Assembly: GCF_910588715.1 (NCBI RefSeq)
Contig: NZ_CAJURG010000001.1
Span: forward strand, 340,263-404,262
Direction: 5' to 3'
Source: an uncultured Clostridium sp.
GTDB lineage: Bacteria > Bacillota > Clostridia > Clostridiales > Clostridiaceae
DNA: 64,000 nucleotides
Part shown: positions 26,734 to 35,545 of the stretch, one piece after another
Layout of the letters: every line of letters begins with the position of its first letter
Numbering within the stretch: position 1 is the stretch's first letter
The notes under the pieces: generated by a model
What the model saw: the letters and a program-made list of their open reading frames with translations, nothing else
What the model was told of the DNA's origin: nothing
Database searches by the model: none
Made by a program: the position numbers and the translations under genes

Positions 26734-27435
26734 ATGATAGGCTTTATTGATTATAGAACTAGTAAAGAAGAAATAGATTCACTAAGAAAATTAAATTACG
26801 ATTTAATAAAAATACCAAAAGATAATAATCTTTATGAAGCAATAAATGGTCATGTAGATATTCAATTAAACATACTTAATTCTTATAATAGAGAAATAAT
26901 TATTAATAAAAATATAAATTCATCTTTTAAAGAAATTTTAAAAGAAAAAAATATAAATTTTATTGAAAGCGATAGTACTTTATCCTATAAATATCCTAGT
27001 AATATAGCTTTAAATGCCTATATTACTGATAATTATTTAGTACATAATTTTAAATTTACTGATAAAAAAATTTTAGAATATTGCAAAAATAAAAAAATTA
27101 TAAATGTAAAACAAGGATATACTAAATGTTCTATATTGCCTATCAAAGAAAAAGTAATTATAACTAACGATACTGGTATATACAATACATTAAAAAATGA
27201 AGATTTTGATATTTTATTATTACCTTTTGGAGATATAGAATTAAGTGGATTTAATTATGGATTTATAGGTGGCGTTGGAGGCATGATTTCAGATAATTCT
27301 ATGGCCTTTTTTGGTTCTTTAGATAATTATGCCTTTGGTAATGAAATAAAAAAATTCTTATATAAATATGATGTTAAACCAATATATCTTAGCAACACAA
27401 AGCTTATAGATAGAGGAAGTTTACTTGTTTTTTAA
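26734..27435 (+). CDS. DUF6873-family protein (guanidine-modifying-enzyme fold)
   Basis: The 233-residue cytoplasmic protein matches what I know of the clostridial DUF6873 family, predicted to have the pentein fold of guanidine-modifying enzymes. Repeated small units are visible (VKQGYTKCSILPI, VIITNDTGIYNTL, NYGFIGGVGGMISDN, DRGSLLVF). No experimental function is known to me. The gene is divergent from ytxC, sharing a 143-base intergenic region; AAGGAG precedes the ATG. Confidence 0.62.
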   Translation: MIGFIDYRTSKEEIDSLRKLNYDLIKIPKDNNLYEAINGHVDIQLNILNSYNREIIINKNINSSFKEILKEKNINFIESDSTLSYKYPSNIALNAYITDNYLVHNFKFTDKKILEYCKNKKIINVKQGYTKCSILPIKEKVIITNDTGIYNTLKNEDFDILLLPFGDIELSGFNYGFIGGVGGMISDNSMAFFGSLDNYAFGNEIKKFLYKYDVKPIYLSNTKLIDRGSLLVF

Positions 27436-27533
27436 CTCACTATATAATACGTTTTTATTAATTAATTGTTGATTAGTATTTATCTCTTTATTTTAAATAT
27501 TAATCTTAAATAAATTTTTTAATTAAATGAAAT

Positions 27534-27587
27534 ACTCCCTTTATATTAGAAATTTTTATTATTTTAACTTTCTAATATAAAGGGAGT
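27534..27587. terminator. Bidirectional terminator between DUF6873 gene and hslO
   Basis: ACTCCCTTTATATTAGAAA and its 19-base complement form a perfect stem around a 16-base loop between the convergent genes. Confidence 0.82.
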
Positions 27588-27626
27588 TTATTAAATATTA
27601 AAATTGATATATGTTATTTTTATAGC

Positions 27627-28517
27627 TTATTTAGATCTATTTGAATTAGCTAATAATCTACCAATTTCTTCAGGAGTAAATACATATGTCTTATTGCAAA
27701 AATGGCATTTTAATTCTTCATTCTTACCATCTTCATATATTTCTCTTAAGTCTTTTTCTCCTATTGAAATTAAAGCTTTTTCTACCTTTTCTCTTGAACA
27801 ATTACAAGAAAATTCTGGTTTTATCTCTTCTAAAATCTTTAAGTCCATATCTCCAAAGATATAATCTAATATATCATCCATGCTTTTTCCTTCATTTAAC
27901 ATAGTTGTTAAAGATGGGATTTCTTCTAATCTATAAGTTATAATATCTGCTAAAAATTCATCAGCATCTGGAAGCATTTGAATTATAAATCCCCCAGCTA
28001 CTTTAATTGAATAATCTTTATCAACTAAAACTCCTAATGATACTGCTGATGGAGTTTGTTCAGATACAGTAAAGTAATAAGCTAAATCTTCTGCAATTTC
28101 TCCTGAATGTATTGGAACTTGCCCTACATAAGGATCCTTCATTCCTAAATCTTTTATAACCATTAAGTTACCATTTTTACCTATGTATCCACCAACATCT
28201 AATTTACCATTTGAATTTAAAGGCATATCTCCATAAGGATTTCCTATATACCCTTTAACTTTTGCACCTTCATAAGCTGTTACAACTACTCCATTTGCAT
28301 CTCCACCACCATTAATTCTTAAAGTCATCACTTCATTTGATGATTTTAAAGTAGCTCCTAAAAGTGCCCCTGCTGTTAACATTCTTCCAAGTGCAGCTGA
28401 TGCAACTGGTGTACATTCATGTATTACTCTAGCATCCTCTACTAAATCTGTTGTTATTCCTGCTATTATTCTTACCATTCCATTTTTAGCAACTGCTCTA
28501 ATAATTTTATCGCTCAT
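27627..28517 (-). CDS. hslO: Redox-regulated chaperone Hsp33
   Basis: Hsp33 is a cytoplasmic holdase switched on by oxidation of a four-cysteine zinc centre. The zinc motif is complete near the C-terminus: FSCNCSREKV and KCHFCNKTYVF, giving the CxC and CxxC pairs. The N-terminal domain has the conserved LGRMLTAGALLGATLK and GGYIGKNGNLMVIKDLG. From the ATG at 28517 the protein has 296 residues. The frame opens earlier with a TTG at 28529, but GGAGGA, the true ribosome binding site, lies between the two. It is co-oriented with and directly follows the methyltransferase gene. Confidence 0.95.
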   Translation of the reverse strand: MSDKIIRAVAKNGMVRIIAGITTDLVEDARVIHECTPVASAALGRMLTAGALLGATLKSSNEVMTLRINGGGDANGVVVTAYEGAKVKGYIGNPYGDMPLNSNGKLDVGGYIGKNGNLMVIKDLGMKDPYVGQVPIHSGEIAEDLAYYFTVSEQTPSAVSLGVLVDKDYSIKVAGGFIIQMLPDADEFLADIITYRLEEIPSLTTMLNEGKSMDDILDYIFGDMDLKILEEIKPEFSCNCSREKVEKALISIGEKDLREIYEDGKNEELKCHFCNKTYVFTPEEIGRLLANSNRSK

Positions 28518-28529
28518 ATTTTCCTCCAA

Positions 28530-29270
28530 TTATTGTTTTTTCCTTATTACATATACTATTCTTTCTGTATTTGCTTGTACATAATTTTTAGTATATCCAT
28601 CAAACTTTGCTATAACCTCTAAGTTTGCATTTTCTAATTCCCTCTCTAAATCCTCTTCAGTATAAGCCCTTTCTAAATGTTCTTCTTCAAATCTTTCATA
28701 AAGGTCACCCTTTTTAACAAAGAATGTTAAAAACATAGAAAGTAAATTATCTTCAAAAACATTTTCCCAAGTATAAAAAACTTCCTCTTCACTATATGTA
28801 TAAATATTATTTCCTAATATCTCAGATAATTTATAATACGAATTTACATCAAATATAAATAATCCATTTGACTTTAAATGACTATAAACTCCATTAAAAT
28901 AATTTTTAAGATCATTTAAGTCTGTTATGTAATTTGTAGAATCTAATACAGACGTTATTAAATCAAATTCCTTATTCAGAGAAAGTTCCGTCATATCCTG
29001 ACAAATAATTTTCCCTTTTATTCTTGCTTCTTTAAATTTATCAAAAGCTTCCCTTAACATATCTTCTGATAAATCAACTCCATAAATATTTTTAAAATGT
29101 TTAGCAATTCTGATAGTTACATTTCCTGTTCCACAAGCAATATCTAAATAATCATTTAATTCTATATTATATGAATTACAAATTTCTAAAATACATTTAA
29201 CCATCTCATCATAGTTAATATCTTCATTTATTAACTCATCATATATTTTTGCAAACTCACCATATGCCAT
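28530..29270 (-). CDS. Class I SAM-dependent methyltransferase
   Basis: The 246-residue protein has a Methyltransf_25-type fold. Motif I YLDIACGTGNVTIRIA (about 41-56) binds SAM and VDLSEDML ends strand two; DLITSVLDSTNYI is the motif IV region. The C-terminal part, with a FFVKKGDLYERFEEEH strand, is typical of the YqeM-like group of small Firmicute methyltransferases. The substrate is unknown. It is followed directly by hslO, so the two may form an operon. Confidence 0.82.
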   Translation of the reverse strand: MAYGEFAKIYDELINEDINYDEMVKCILEICNSYNIELNDYLDIACGTGNVTIRIAKHFKNIYGVDLSEDMLREAFDKFKEARIKGKIICQDMTELSLNKEFDLITSVLDSTNYITDLNDLKNYFNGVYSHLKSNGLFIFDVNSYYKLSEILGNNIYTYSEEEVFYTWENVFEDNLLSMFLTFFVKKGDLYERFEEEHLERAYTEEDLERELENANLEVIAKFDGYTKNYVQANTERIVYVIRKKQ

Positions 29271-29402
29271 GATATTCCCCCTATCCTACCTTATAATTTA
29301 AGCATAAAAACTCCAAATTAATGTGATTTTTCTAATCACTAAAATAAATTTCTAAACTTTATAATACTATGTAATATAATATTAAGTCAATCTATTATTC
29401 TA

Positions 29403-29654
29403 TTATTTTCTTCCTAAAATTTGATCATTAGTTGGAAGCTTTAATTCTTTTTTTCTCTTAGTCATTATACCCCCTATTCTTCCTGTTTCTTCAGCAGTTA
29501 ACCCTCCCCATCCAAAGCTATCTACTTTATCACTTAAACCAAGTTCTTCAGCTATTTCATATTTGATTTTCTCACGCATTTTTTCATCTGGTGTAAGCTC
29601 TTTATTAGTTTTTATTTTTAATTTTATTATTTTTTTTAAAGGTGTTTTACTCAT
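29403..29654 (-). CDS. Small acid-soluble spore protein, alpha/beta (SspF-like)
   Basis: The 83-residue protein coats DNA in dormant spores. The characteristic block KYEIAEELGL (31-40), including the region cut by the Gpr germination protease, is followed by KVDSFGWGGLTAEETGRIGG, the DNA-binding alpha/beta-SASP motif in the version with FGWGxLTAxETGRIGG found in SspF/Ssp4-type proteins. GGGGGA precedes the ATG. It stands alone, as expected for a forespore-specific gene; I could not assign a sigma-G promoter with confidence. Confidence 0.9.
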   Translation of the reverse strand: MSKTPLKKIIKLKIKTNKELTPDEKMREKIKYEIAEELGLSDKVDSFGWGGLTAEETGRIGGIMTKRKKELKLPTNDQILGRK

Positions 29655-29790
29655 AAAAATTCCCCCTGTATAATTTATATAAATATTTTCTCCTATATAT
29701 ATTTATTTATACTTAAAATCACTTGTTGCACTTTTAATTAAGATTCATATAATAAAACTAAGTATACAAGTACTATTTTATAAATATTTC

Positions 29791-29819
29791 TTGAAAGTTA
29801 GATACATAAAAGGTATAAT
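29791..29819 (+). promoter_or_regulatory. Sigma-A promoter of the asd-dapA-dapB leader
   Basis: TTGAAA (29791-29796) and TATAAT (29814-29819) are separated by exactly 17 bases. The transcript should begin near 29826, leaving an untranslated leader of over 330 nt before asd. Confidence 0.82.
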
Positions 29820-29825
29820 CTTAAA

Positions 29826-30026
29826 TGTATAGATTTATAAATGGATAGATATGTAATAGTTATTAATAACCTATTGCTATAGTATATAGATTGGAATTTG
29901 CGTCTATATACTTAGAAATATATATTTTAAATATATATTTCACCACATAAATATGTGGTTAACTATCATTTAAGGATTCTTTATGTATTTGTATATATAC
30001 CTTGGGTGATAACTCAAGGTTTTTTT
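29826..30026 (+). ncRNA. Structured leader with intrinsic terminator upstream of asd (candidate riboswitch/attenuator)
   Basis: The leader contains a series of hairpins: 29855-29875; 29881-29912 with the perfect 10-bp stem AGTATATAGA/TCTATATACT and a 12-base loop; 29915-29941 (GAAATATATAT with its complement); and 29942-29959 (ACCACATA/TATGTGGT). AAATGGATAG at 29839-29848 can pair with CTATCATTT at 29963-29971 (one bulged G), closing them into a five-helix junction. A terminator follows: ACCTTGGGT/ACTCAAGGT at 29999-30020 and six T. AAGGAT at 29972-29977 can compete for ATACCTT, a possible antiterminator. It lacks the lysine riboswitch and T-box consensus, so the ligand and the RNA class are unknown. 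The folding was done by eye. Confidence 0.55.
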
Positions 30027-30029
30027 AAT

Positions 30030-30065
30030 ATTATATTTAAAATTAACAGTTAATTTAAATATAAT
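30030..30065 (+). repeat. Second inverted repeat between leader terminator and asd
   Basis: ATTATATTTAAAATTAAC pairs with GTTAATTTAAATATAAT across a single A, with one bulged A. It lies four bases after the T run of the terminator and about 95 bases before asd. It could be an RNA hairpin protecting the processed 5' end or a DNA operator. Confidence 0.45.
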
Positions 30066-30159
30066 GTTATAATTATAAAATATTATAATATAGATGGTTA
30101 GTTACCTTTAATAATATTTTATAAAATATTTTATTAAAGATAAAAAAGGGGGAACAAAT

Positions 30160-31155
30160 ATGTATAATGTAGCAATAATTGGTAGTACAGGAAATGTTGG
30201 AAGAAAATTTTTAGAGATTTTAGAAGATAGGAAGTTTCCAATAAAGAATCTTTATCTTTTTGCTTCAAAAAGATCAGCAGGTTCTTATTTAAAATTCAAT
30301 GGAAAAGAATATATAGTTGAAGAAACATGCGAAGATAATATAAAAAATAAAAAAATAGATATTGCATTATTTTCAGCAGGTGGAGATACAAGTTTAAAAT
30401 ATGCTCCAATATTTTCATCTTATGGAGCTGTAGTAATAGATAATTCAAGTGCCTGGAGAATGAATAAAGATGTTCCTTTAGTAGTTCCTGAAGTAAATCC
30501 AGAAGATTTAAAAAATCATCATGGAATTATTGCAAATCCAAACTGCTCTACAATACAAGCAATGGTACCATTAAAAGCTCTACTAGACAATTATGGAATA
30601 AAAAGAATTGTGTACTCAACATACCAAGCAGTTTCAGGTGCCGGAATGCAAGGTATTAAAGATTTAGAGGATGGATTAAAAGGTTTAGAACCTAAAAAAT
30701 TCCCTTACCCGATAGCTGGTAACTGTCTACCTCAAATTGATGTATTTTTAGAAAATGGATATACAAAAGAAGAAATGAAAATGATTGAAGAAACAAGAAA
30801 AATACTTCATTCAAATGATCTTAAAATCACAGCAACTACTGTAAGAGTACCAGTTTTAAATTCTCATAGTGAAAGTATTAATGTTGAATTAGATTCTTCA
30901 TTTGAATTAGAAGATATTTTTAAATTATTTGAAAAAACAGAAGGATTAACAGTTTATGATAATTTAGCTGAATTAAAATATCCAACAGCATTAAATACTT
31001 CAGGTCAAGATGACGTATTTGTTGGAAGAATAAGACGTGATTTTAGTTTAGATAATGGATTAAATTTATGGGTTGTTGCTGATAATATAAGAAAAGGGGC
31101 AGCTTTAAATGCTGTACAAATTGCAGAAGTTTTAATAAAAAACAATTGGCTTTAG
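30160..31155 (+). CDS. asd: Aspartate-semialdehyde dehydrogenase
   Basis: Asd reduces aspartyl phosphate to aspartate semialdehyde with NADPH, the branch point for lysine/DAP, threonine and methionine. The 331-residue protein has the dinucleotide motif IGSTGNVGR (8-15), the active-site cysteine C129 in ANPNCSTIQ, and the conserved histidine region with RVPVLNSHSES. It is the first gene of the operon asd-dapA-dapB (10- and 14-base gaps). A long structured leader with an attenuator-like terminator precedes it. GGGGGAAC lies before the ATG. Confidence 0.96.
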   Translation: MYNVAIIGSTGNVGRKFLEILEDRKFPIKNLYLFASKRSAGSYLKFNGKEYIVEETCEDNIKNKKIDIALFSAGGDTSLKYAPIFSSYGAVVIDNSSAWRMNKDVPLVVPEVNPEDLKNHHGIIANPNCSTIQAMVPLKALLDNYGIKRIVYSTYQAVSGAGMQGIKDLEDGLKGLEPKKFPYPIAGNCLPQIDVFLENGYTKEEMKMIEETRKILHSNDLKITATTVRVPVLNSHSESINVELDSSFELEDIFKLFEKTEGLTVYDNLAELKYPTALNTSGQDDVFVGRIRRDFSLDNGLNLWVVADNIRKGAALNAVQIAEVLIKNNWL

Positions 31156-31164
31156 GAGGATAAA

Positions 31165-32043
31165 ATGTCAATATTTAAAGGTTCTGGTGTAGCTATAATT
31201 ACACCTTTCAATGAAAATGGTATAGATTACGAAAAATTAAGAGAATTGCTTGAATGGCATATAAAAGAATCAACAGATGCTATTATTATTTGTGGTACTA
31301 CAGGTGAAGCTGCTACAATGACTGAGCAAGAAAAAAAAGATGCAATAAAATTTACTGTAGATGTTATAAATAAAAGAATACCTGTAATTGCAGGAACAGG
31401 TGGAAATAATACTAAAGCAGCTATTGAAATGAGTCTTTATGCTGAAAGTGTTGGCGTAGATGGGCTTTTAGTTGTTACACCTTACTATAATAAAACAAAT
31501 GCAGAAGGTTTAATAATGCATTTTAAAGCTATAAATGATGCTGTTAAAACTCCAATAATTTTATATAATGTTCCAGGAAGAACTAATATGAATATAACTC
31601 CGGAAACATTACTAAAATTAATACAACTTAATAATGTTATTGCTATTAAAGAAGCAAGTGGTGATTTAAGTCAAGTTGCTAAAATGAAAGCTTTATGTCA
31701 AGATAAAATAGACATTTATTCAGGAAATGATGATTTAATAATTCCTACTTTATCTTTAGGAGGTATTGGCGTTATATCTGTTGCAGCTAATATAATCCCT
31801 AAAGAAATCCATGACATGTGTGATTTATATTTAAATGGAGATTGCTTTAAAGCAACTAAGTTACAATTAGATTATTTAGAATTATTAAATGATTTATTTA
31901 TAGAAACTAATCCAATTCCTGTTAAAACTGCTATGAATATAATGAAAATGAATGTTGGTGAATTAAGATTACCACTTTATAAAATGAATGACAAAAACAA
32001 AAAGACCTTAGAAAATACACTAAAAAAATATAATTTAATTTAA
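31165..32043 (+). CDS. dapA: 4-hydroxy-tetrahydrodipicolinate synthase
   Basis: DapA condenses aspartate semialdehyde with pyruvate, the first committed step to DAP, lysine and (in spores) dipicolinate. The 292-residue TIM-barrel protein shows GTTGEAATMT with the conserved threonine pair (45, 46), YNVPGRT with the catalytic tyrosine Y134, and the Schiff-base lysine K162 in IAIKEASGD. It follows asd by ten bases and is co-transcribed with it. Feedback inhibition by lysine cannot be judged from sequence. Confidence 0.97.
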   Translation: MSIFKGSGVAIITPFNENGIDYEKLRELLEWHIKESTDAIIICGTTGEAATMTEQEKKDAIKFTVDVINKRIPVIAGTGGNNTKAAIEMSLYAESVGVDGLLVVTPYYNKTNAEGLIMHFKAINDAVKTPIILYNVPGRTNMNITPETLLKLIQLNNVIAIKEASGDLSQVAKMKALCQDKIDIYSGNDDLIIPTLSLGGIGVISVAANIIPKEIHDMCDLYLNGDCFKATKLQLDYLELLNDLFIETNPIPVKTAMNIMKMNVGELRLPLYKMNDKNKKTLENTLKKYNLI

Positions 32044-32056
32044 AAGGAGTTTTTAT

Positions 32057-32809
32057 ATGTTTAAAGTTTTATTAAGTGGTTGCTGTGGAAAAATGGGAAC
32101 TGTTATATCAAATTTAGTTAACGAATTTCCAAACCTAGAAATTGTAGCTGGTATAGATAAATTTCCAAAAGAAATGGGTTATAAAGTATTCACTACACCT
32201 GATGATGTAAATATAGAATATGATGTACTTTTAGATTTTTCTAATGTTAGTACACTACACAAGTTATTAGAATTAACAGAAAAAACAAAAAAACCACTAG
32301 TTATATGTTCTACTGGTTATTCACAAGAAGATTTAGATTTAATTAATGAAAAAAGCAAAACATTACCATTATTTAAATCTGCTAATATGTCTTTAGGAAT
32401 AAATTTAATTAATTCATTATTAAAGAAAGTAACTCCATTATTATATGGAAATTATGATATAGAAATAATTGAAAAACATCATAATCAAAAGTTAGATTCT
32501 CCAAGTGGTACTGCTCTTCTTCTTGCAGATACAATAAAAGATTCTATTTCTGAAGAAACTCATTATGTTCATGGTAGAGATGGCCATAAAAAAAGAGAAA
32601 AAAATGAAATAGGTGTTCATGCTGTTAGAGGTGGTTCTATAGTTGGTGATCATGATGTTATATTTGCTGGAACTGGTGAAGTTATTGAGCTATCACACAA
32701 AGCAATATCAAGAGATGTATTTGCAATAGGTGCATTAAAAGCATGTGAATACATGGCTTCAATTAAAGATGCTGGTCTTTATAACATGGATGATGTTTTA
32801 GGACTATAA
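32057..32809 (+). CDS. dapB: 4-hydroxy-tetrahydrodipicolinate reductase
   Basis: DapB reduces the DapA product to tetrahydrodipicolinate with NAD(P)H. The 250-residue protein has the Rossmann motif LSGCCGKMGT (about 6-15), the catalytic region EIIEKHHNQKLDSPSGTA with the conserved histidine pair and lysine, and RGGSIVGDHDVIFAG at the C-terminal domain. It is the last gene of the asd operon, which ends in a strong bidirectional terminator shared with the convergent opp operon. Confidence 0.97.
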   Translation: MFKVLLSGCCGKMGTVISNLVNEFPNLEIVAGIDKFPKEMGYKVFTTPDDVNIEYDVLLDFSNVSTLHKLLELTEKTKKPLVICSTGYSQEDLDLINEKSKTLPLFKSANMSLGINLINSLLKKVTPLLYGNYDIEIIEKHHNQKLDSPSGTALLLADTIKDSISEETHYVHGRDGHKKREKNEIGVHAVRGGSIVGDHDVIFAGTGEVIELSHKAISRDVFAIGALKACEYMASIKDAGLYNMDDVLGL

Positions 32810-32811
32810 CA

Positions 32812-32841
32812 AAAAAAGAGAGCTATTAAGCTCTCTTTTTT
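32812..32841. terminator. Bidirectional terminator between dapB and oppA
   Basis: A perfect 13-bp stem AAAAAAGAGAGCT/AGCTCTCTTTTTT surrounds the loop ATTA, with A and T runs at both sides. Confidence 0.9.
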
Positions 32842-32842
32842 A

Positions 32843-34501
32843 TTATTCTTTATAAGCGTGTTTGAAAGATATTTTTCCTAATGTAGTAATTTCAACACCC
32901 TTAACATTTTCATTTGCAGCTGTTACTGTTGTATAATAGTAAATTGGTAAAATAGGCATTTCATCCATTAATATATCTTCGGCTTTTCTTAACATTTCAC
33001 TTCTCTTTTCAACATCTGTTTCAACTTTAGCTTCATTAATTAATTTATCATATTCTGCATTACTAAATCCACAATCGTTATTTCCACCCTTAGTTACCCA
33101 TAAATCTAAGAATGTCATTGGATCAACATAGTCTCCAATCCAACCATGTCTTGCAATTTGATAATCACCTTGTTGTCTTGTATTTAAGAATACTGCCCAT
33201 TCTTGATTGCTTAATTCAACATTAACACCAATCTTTTCCCAATTTTGTTGTATAATTTGAGCAATTTCCTTATGTTGTCCTTCTGAATTATACATTAATT
33301 CTATTGTTGGAAGACCTTTACCATTTTCATAACCCGCTTCTTTTAATAATTCTTTAGCTTTTTCTATATTACCTTCCACATCTTCTGGATTATAATATTC
33401 TTTTGAAGAAAACTCTTTACCATCTTCATCAAGAATACCTAATGGAACAAAACTATATGCTGGAATTTGTTCTGCCTTAGTAACATTATCAATTATTTCT
33501 TGTCTATCAATAACAAGATTTAATGCTTGTCTAACTAATTTATTACTTAAAGCTTCTTTAACATTTTCATTTAATCCATCTTGCTTTCCAACATTAATTG
33601 CAAAATAATAAGTTCCTAACTTAGGAGTAACACTAACTAATCCTTCTTCCATACCTGGTTCAATTTCATTTGTTGGTACAGAATTAACCATATCAAAGCT
33701 TCCTGCTTTTAATTCTGAATATGCTGTAGTATCATCTGTAACTAACTTGCAAGTTAAGGTATCTAATTTAACATTATCCTTATCCCAATAATTTTCGTTT
33801 TTATCAAAAATCAATTGATCCTTCATGTCCCATTTAACTAACTTAAAAGGACCATTAGAGACATAGCTTTCTGGTTTAGTTGCCCATCCATCTGGATCAG
33901 CAGATATTATATCTTCTCTTAAAGGAACATAAGTTGTAAATGCACATAATTGTAAGAAATATGATGTTGGAGATTCTAAAGTTACTTCTAATGTATAATC
34001 ATCTATTACTTTAATTCCAACCTCATCAGCTGAAGCTTTACCATTATAGAAATTTTCACCATTCTTAATATAGAATAATTGATAAGCATATTCAGCTGCA
34101 GTTGATTTATCTAAGGCTCTTAACCATGAATATTTAAAATTATCAGCTACTACTGGTTCCCCATCTGACCATTTTCCATCCTTTCTTAATTTGAAAGTAT
34201 AAACCAATCCATCTTCTGAAACTTCATAACTTTCAGCAGCACCTTCTACTGGTTGACTATTTGCATCTAAAGTCATCAATCCTTCAAAAGCATTTAAAAT
34301 CATTGTTCCTGCTTCAGAAGCATTATTTAATGTTGGATCCATTGTTTCTGGGTCTGCACCTACATTAAACACTAAGTTTTGATTTAAGCCTGAACTACTT
34401 CCTCCATTAGTTGACTTATCCCCACAACCAACGAATAAAGAAGTAGCAAGTGTTGCAGCTAAAACTACCGCACATAACTTCTTCAATTTTGAACTTTTCA
34501 T
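32843..34501 (-). CDS. oppA: Oligopeptide ABC transporter, substrate-binding lipoprotein
   Basis: OppA captures peptides outside the cell for the OppBCDF importer. The 552-residue protein has a lipoprotein signal peptide with C26 in SLFVGCGDKS as the acylation site, then the SBP_bac_5 fold: VFNVGADPETMDPTLNN, the conserved LRKDGKWSDGEPVVADNF and the C-terminal EILMDEMPILPIYYYTTV. It is last in the operon oppB-oppC-oppD-oppF-oppA. Peptide specificity cannot be told. Confidence 0.94.
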   Translation of the reverse strand: MKSSKLKKLCAVVLAATLATSLFVGCGDKSTNGGSSSGLNQNLVFNVGADPETMDPTLNNASEAGTMILNAFEGLMTLDANSQPVEGAAESYEVSEDGLVYTFKLRKDGKWSDGEPVVADNFKYSWLRALDKSTAAEYAYQLFYIKNGENFYNGKASADEVGIKVIDDYTLEVTLESPTSYFLQLCAFTTYVPLREDIISADPDGWATKPESYVSNGPFKLVKWDMKDQLIFDKNENYWDKDNVKLDTLTCKLVTDDTTAYSELKAGSFDMVNSVPTNEIEPGMEEGLVSVTPKLGTYYFAINVGKQDGLNENVKEALSNKLVRQALNLVIDRQEIIDNVTKAEQIPAYSFVPLGILDEDGKEFSSKEYYNPEDVEGNIEKAKELLKEAGYENGKGLPTIELMYNSEGQHKEIAQIIQQNWEKIGVNVELSNQEWAVFLNTRQQGDYQIARHGWIGDYVDPMTFLDLWVTKGGNNDCGFSNAEYDKLINEAKVETDVEKRSEMLRKAEDILMDEMPILPIYYYTTVTAANENVKGVEITTLGKISFKHAYKE

Positions 34502-34563
34502 TTTAAATTTCCCCCTTATTTTCTATCAAAATTGTAAAATACAATTTATATCATTTTAAAAAT

Positions 34564-35544
34564 TTATTTATATAAATGACATGCAACAAAATGTCCTGGC
34601 TCAATTTCTTTAAGTTCTGGATTAACCTCACCACAAATTTTCATTGCATTTTTACATCTACCCTTAAATCTACATCCTGGTGGTGGATCTATAGGAGATG
34701 GAATATCGCCCTCTAAAACAATTCTTTTATTAGCTTTAGCAACCTTTGGATCAGGAATAGGAACTGCAGATAATAAAGCTTTAGTATATGGATGTTTAGG
34801 ATTCATATATACATTATCTGATGCCCCCTTTTCAACCATTTGACCAAGATACATAACACCAATATGAGTTGATATATGCTTTACCATAGAAAGATCATGT
34901 GCAATAAATAAATAAGTTAATCCAAATTCTTCTTGTAAATCTTCAAGCATATTTATAACCTGTGCTTGAATAGATACATCTAAAGCTGAAATTGGCTCAT
35001 CACAAACTATAAATTCAGGTTGAACTGCAAGTGCTCTTGCAATACCAATTCTCTGTCTTTGTCCACCAGAAAATTCGTGAGCATATCTATTAATATGACT
35101 ACCATTTAATCCAACTTTGTCTAATAAATATCTTATTCTTTCTTCTCTTTCTTTTCCTTTAAAAAGACCATGAATGTCAATTGCCTCACCAATAATATCC
35201 CCAACTGTCATTCTTGGATTAAGCGAAGCATATGGATCTTGGAAAATCATTTGCATACTTTTTCTTAAAGATACCATTTTCTTTTCGCTTAATTCTGTAA
35301 TATCTTGTCCATTAAAAATTATTTGCCCTGATGTTGGTTCATATAACTTCAATATAGTTCTTCCAGTAGTAGTTTTACCACAACCAGATTCACCAACTAA
35401 TCCTAAAGTCTCTCCTCTTTTAATAGAAAAAGAAACATTATCTACTGCTTTAACAAAGCTCTTTTTTGAAAATAATCCTTTGTTTGCAGGGAAGTATTTA
35501 CAAAGATTTTTAACCTCTAAAATAACATCATTTTTTTTCTCCAT
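34564..35544 (-). CDS. oppF: Oligopeptide ABC transporter, ATP-binding protein OppF
   Basis: This ATPase subunit drives peptide import together with OppD. The 326-residue protein has Walker A GLVGESGCGKTTTGRT, Q-loop FQDPYASLNPRMTVGD, signature FSGGQRQRIGIARAL, Walker B EFIVCDEPISALDVS and the H-loop, plus the C-terminal oligo_HPY domain with clustered cysteines (GCRFKGRCKNAMKICG) that in this family binds an iron-sulfur cluster or zinc. It starts one base after the oppD stop, so the two are coupled. Confidence 0.94.
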   Translation of the reverse strand: MEKKNDVILEVKNLCKYFPANKGLFSKKSFVKAVDNVSFSIKRGETLGLVGESGCGKTTTGRTILKLYEPTSGQIIFNGQDITELSEKKMVSLRKSMQMIFQDPYASLNPRMTVGDIIGEAIDIHGLFKGKEREERIRYLLDKVGLNGSHINRYAHEFSGGQRQRIGIARALAVQPEFIVCDEPISALDVSIQAQVINMLEDLQEEFGLTYLFIAHDLSMVKHISTHIGVMYLGQMVEKGASDNVYMNPKHPYTKALLSAVPIPDPKVAKANKRIVLEGDIPSPIDPPPGCRFKGRCKNAMKICGEVNPELKEIEPGHFVACHLYK

Positions 35545-35545
35545 A

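Noticed and set aside
29826..30026. Lysine riboswitch (L-box) upstream of asd
   Set aside because: Position and multi-helix junction fit, but the conserved GAGGUGC, AAGAGUA, GCCGAAGC and related blocks are absent, so I call it only an uncharacterised leader.
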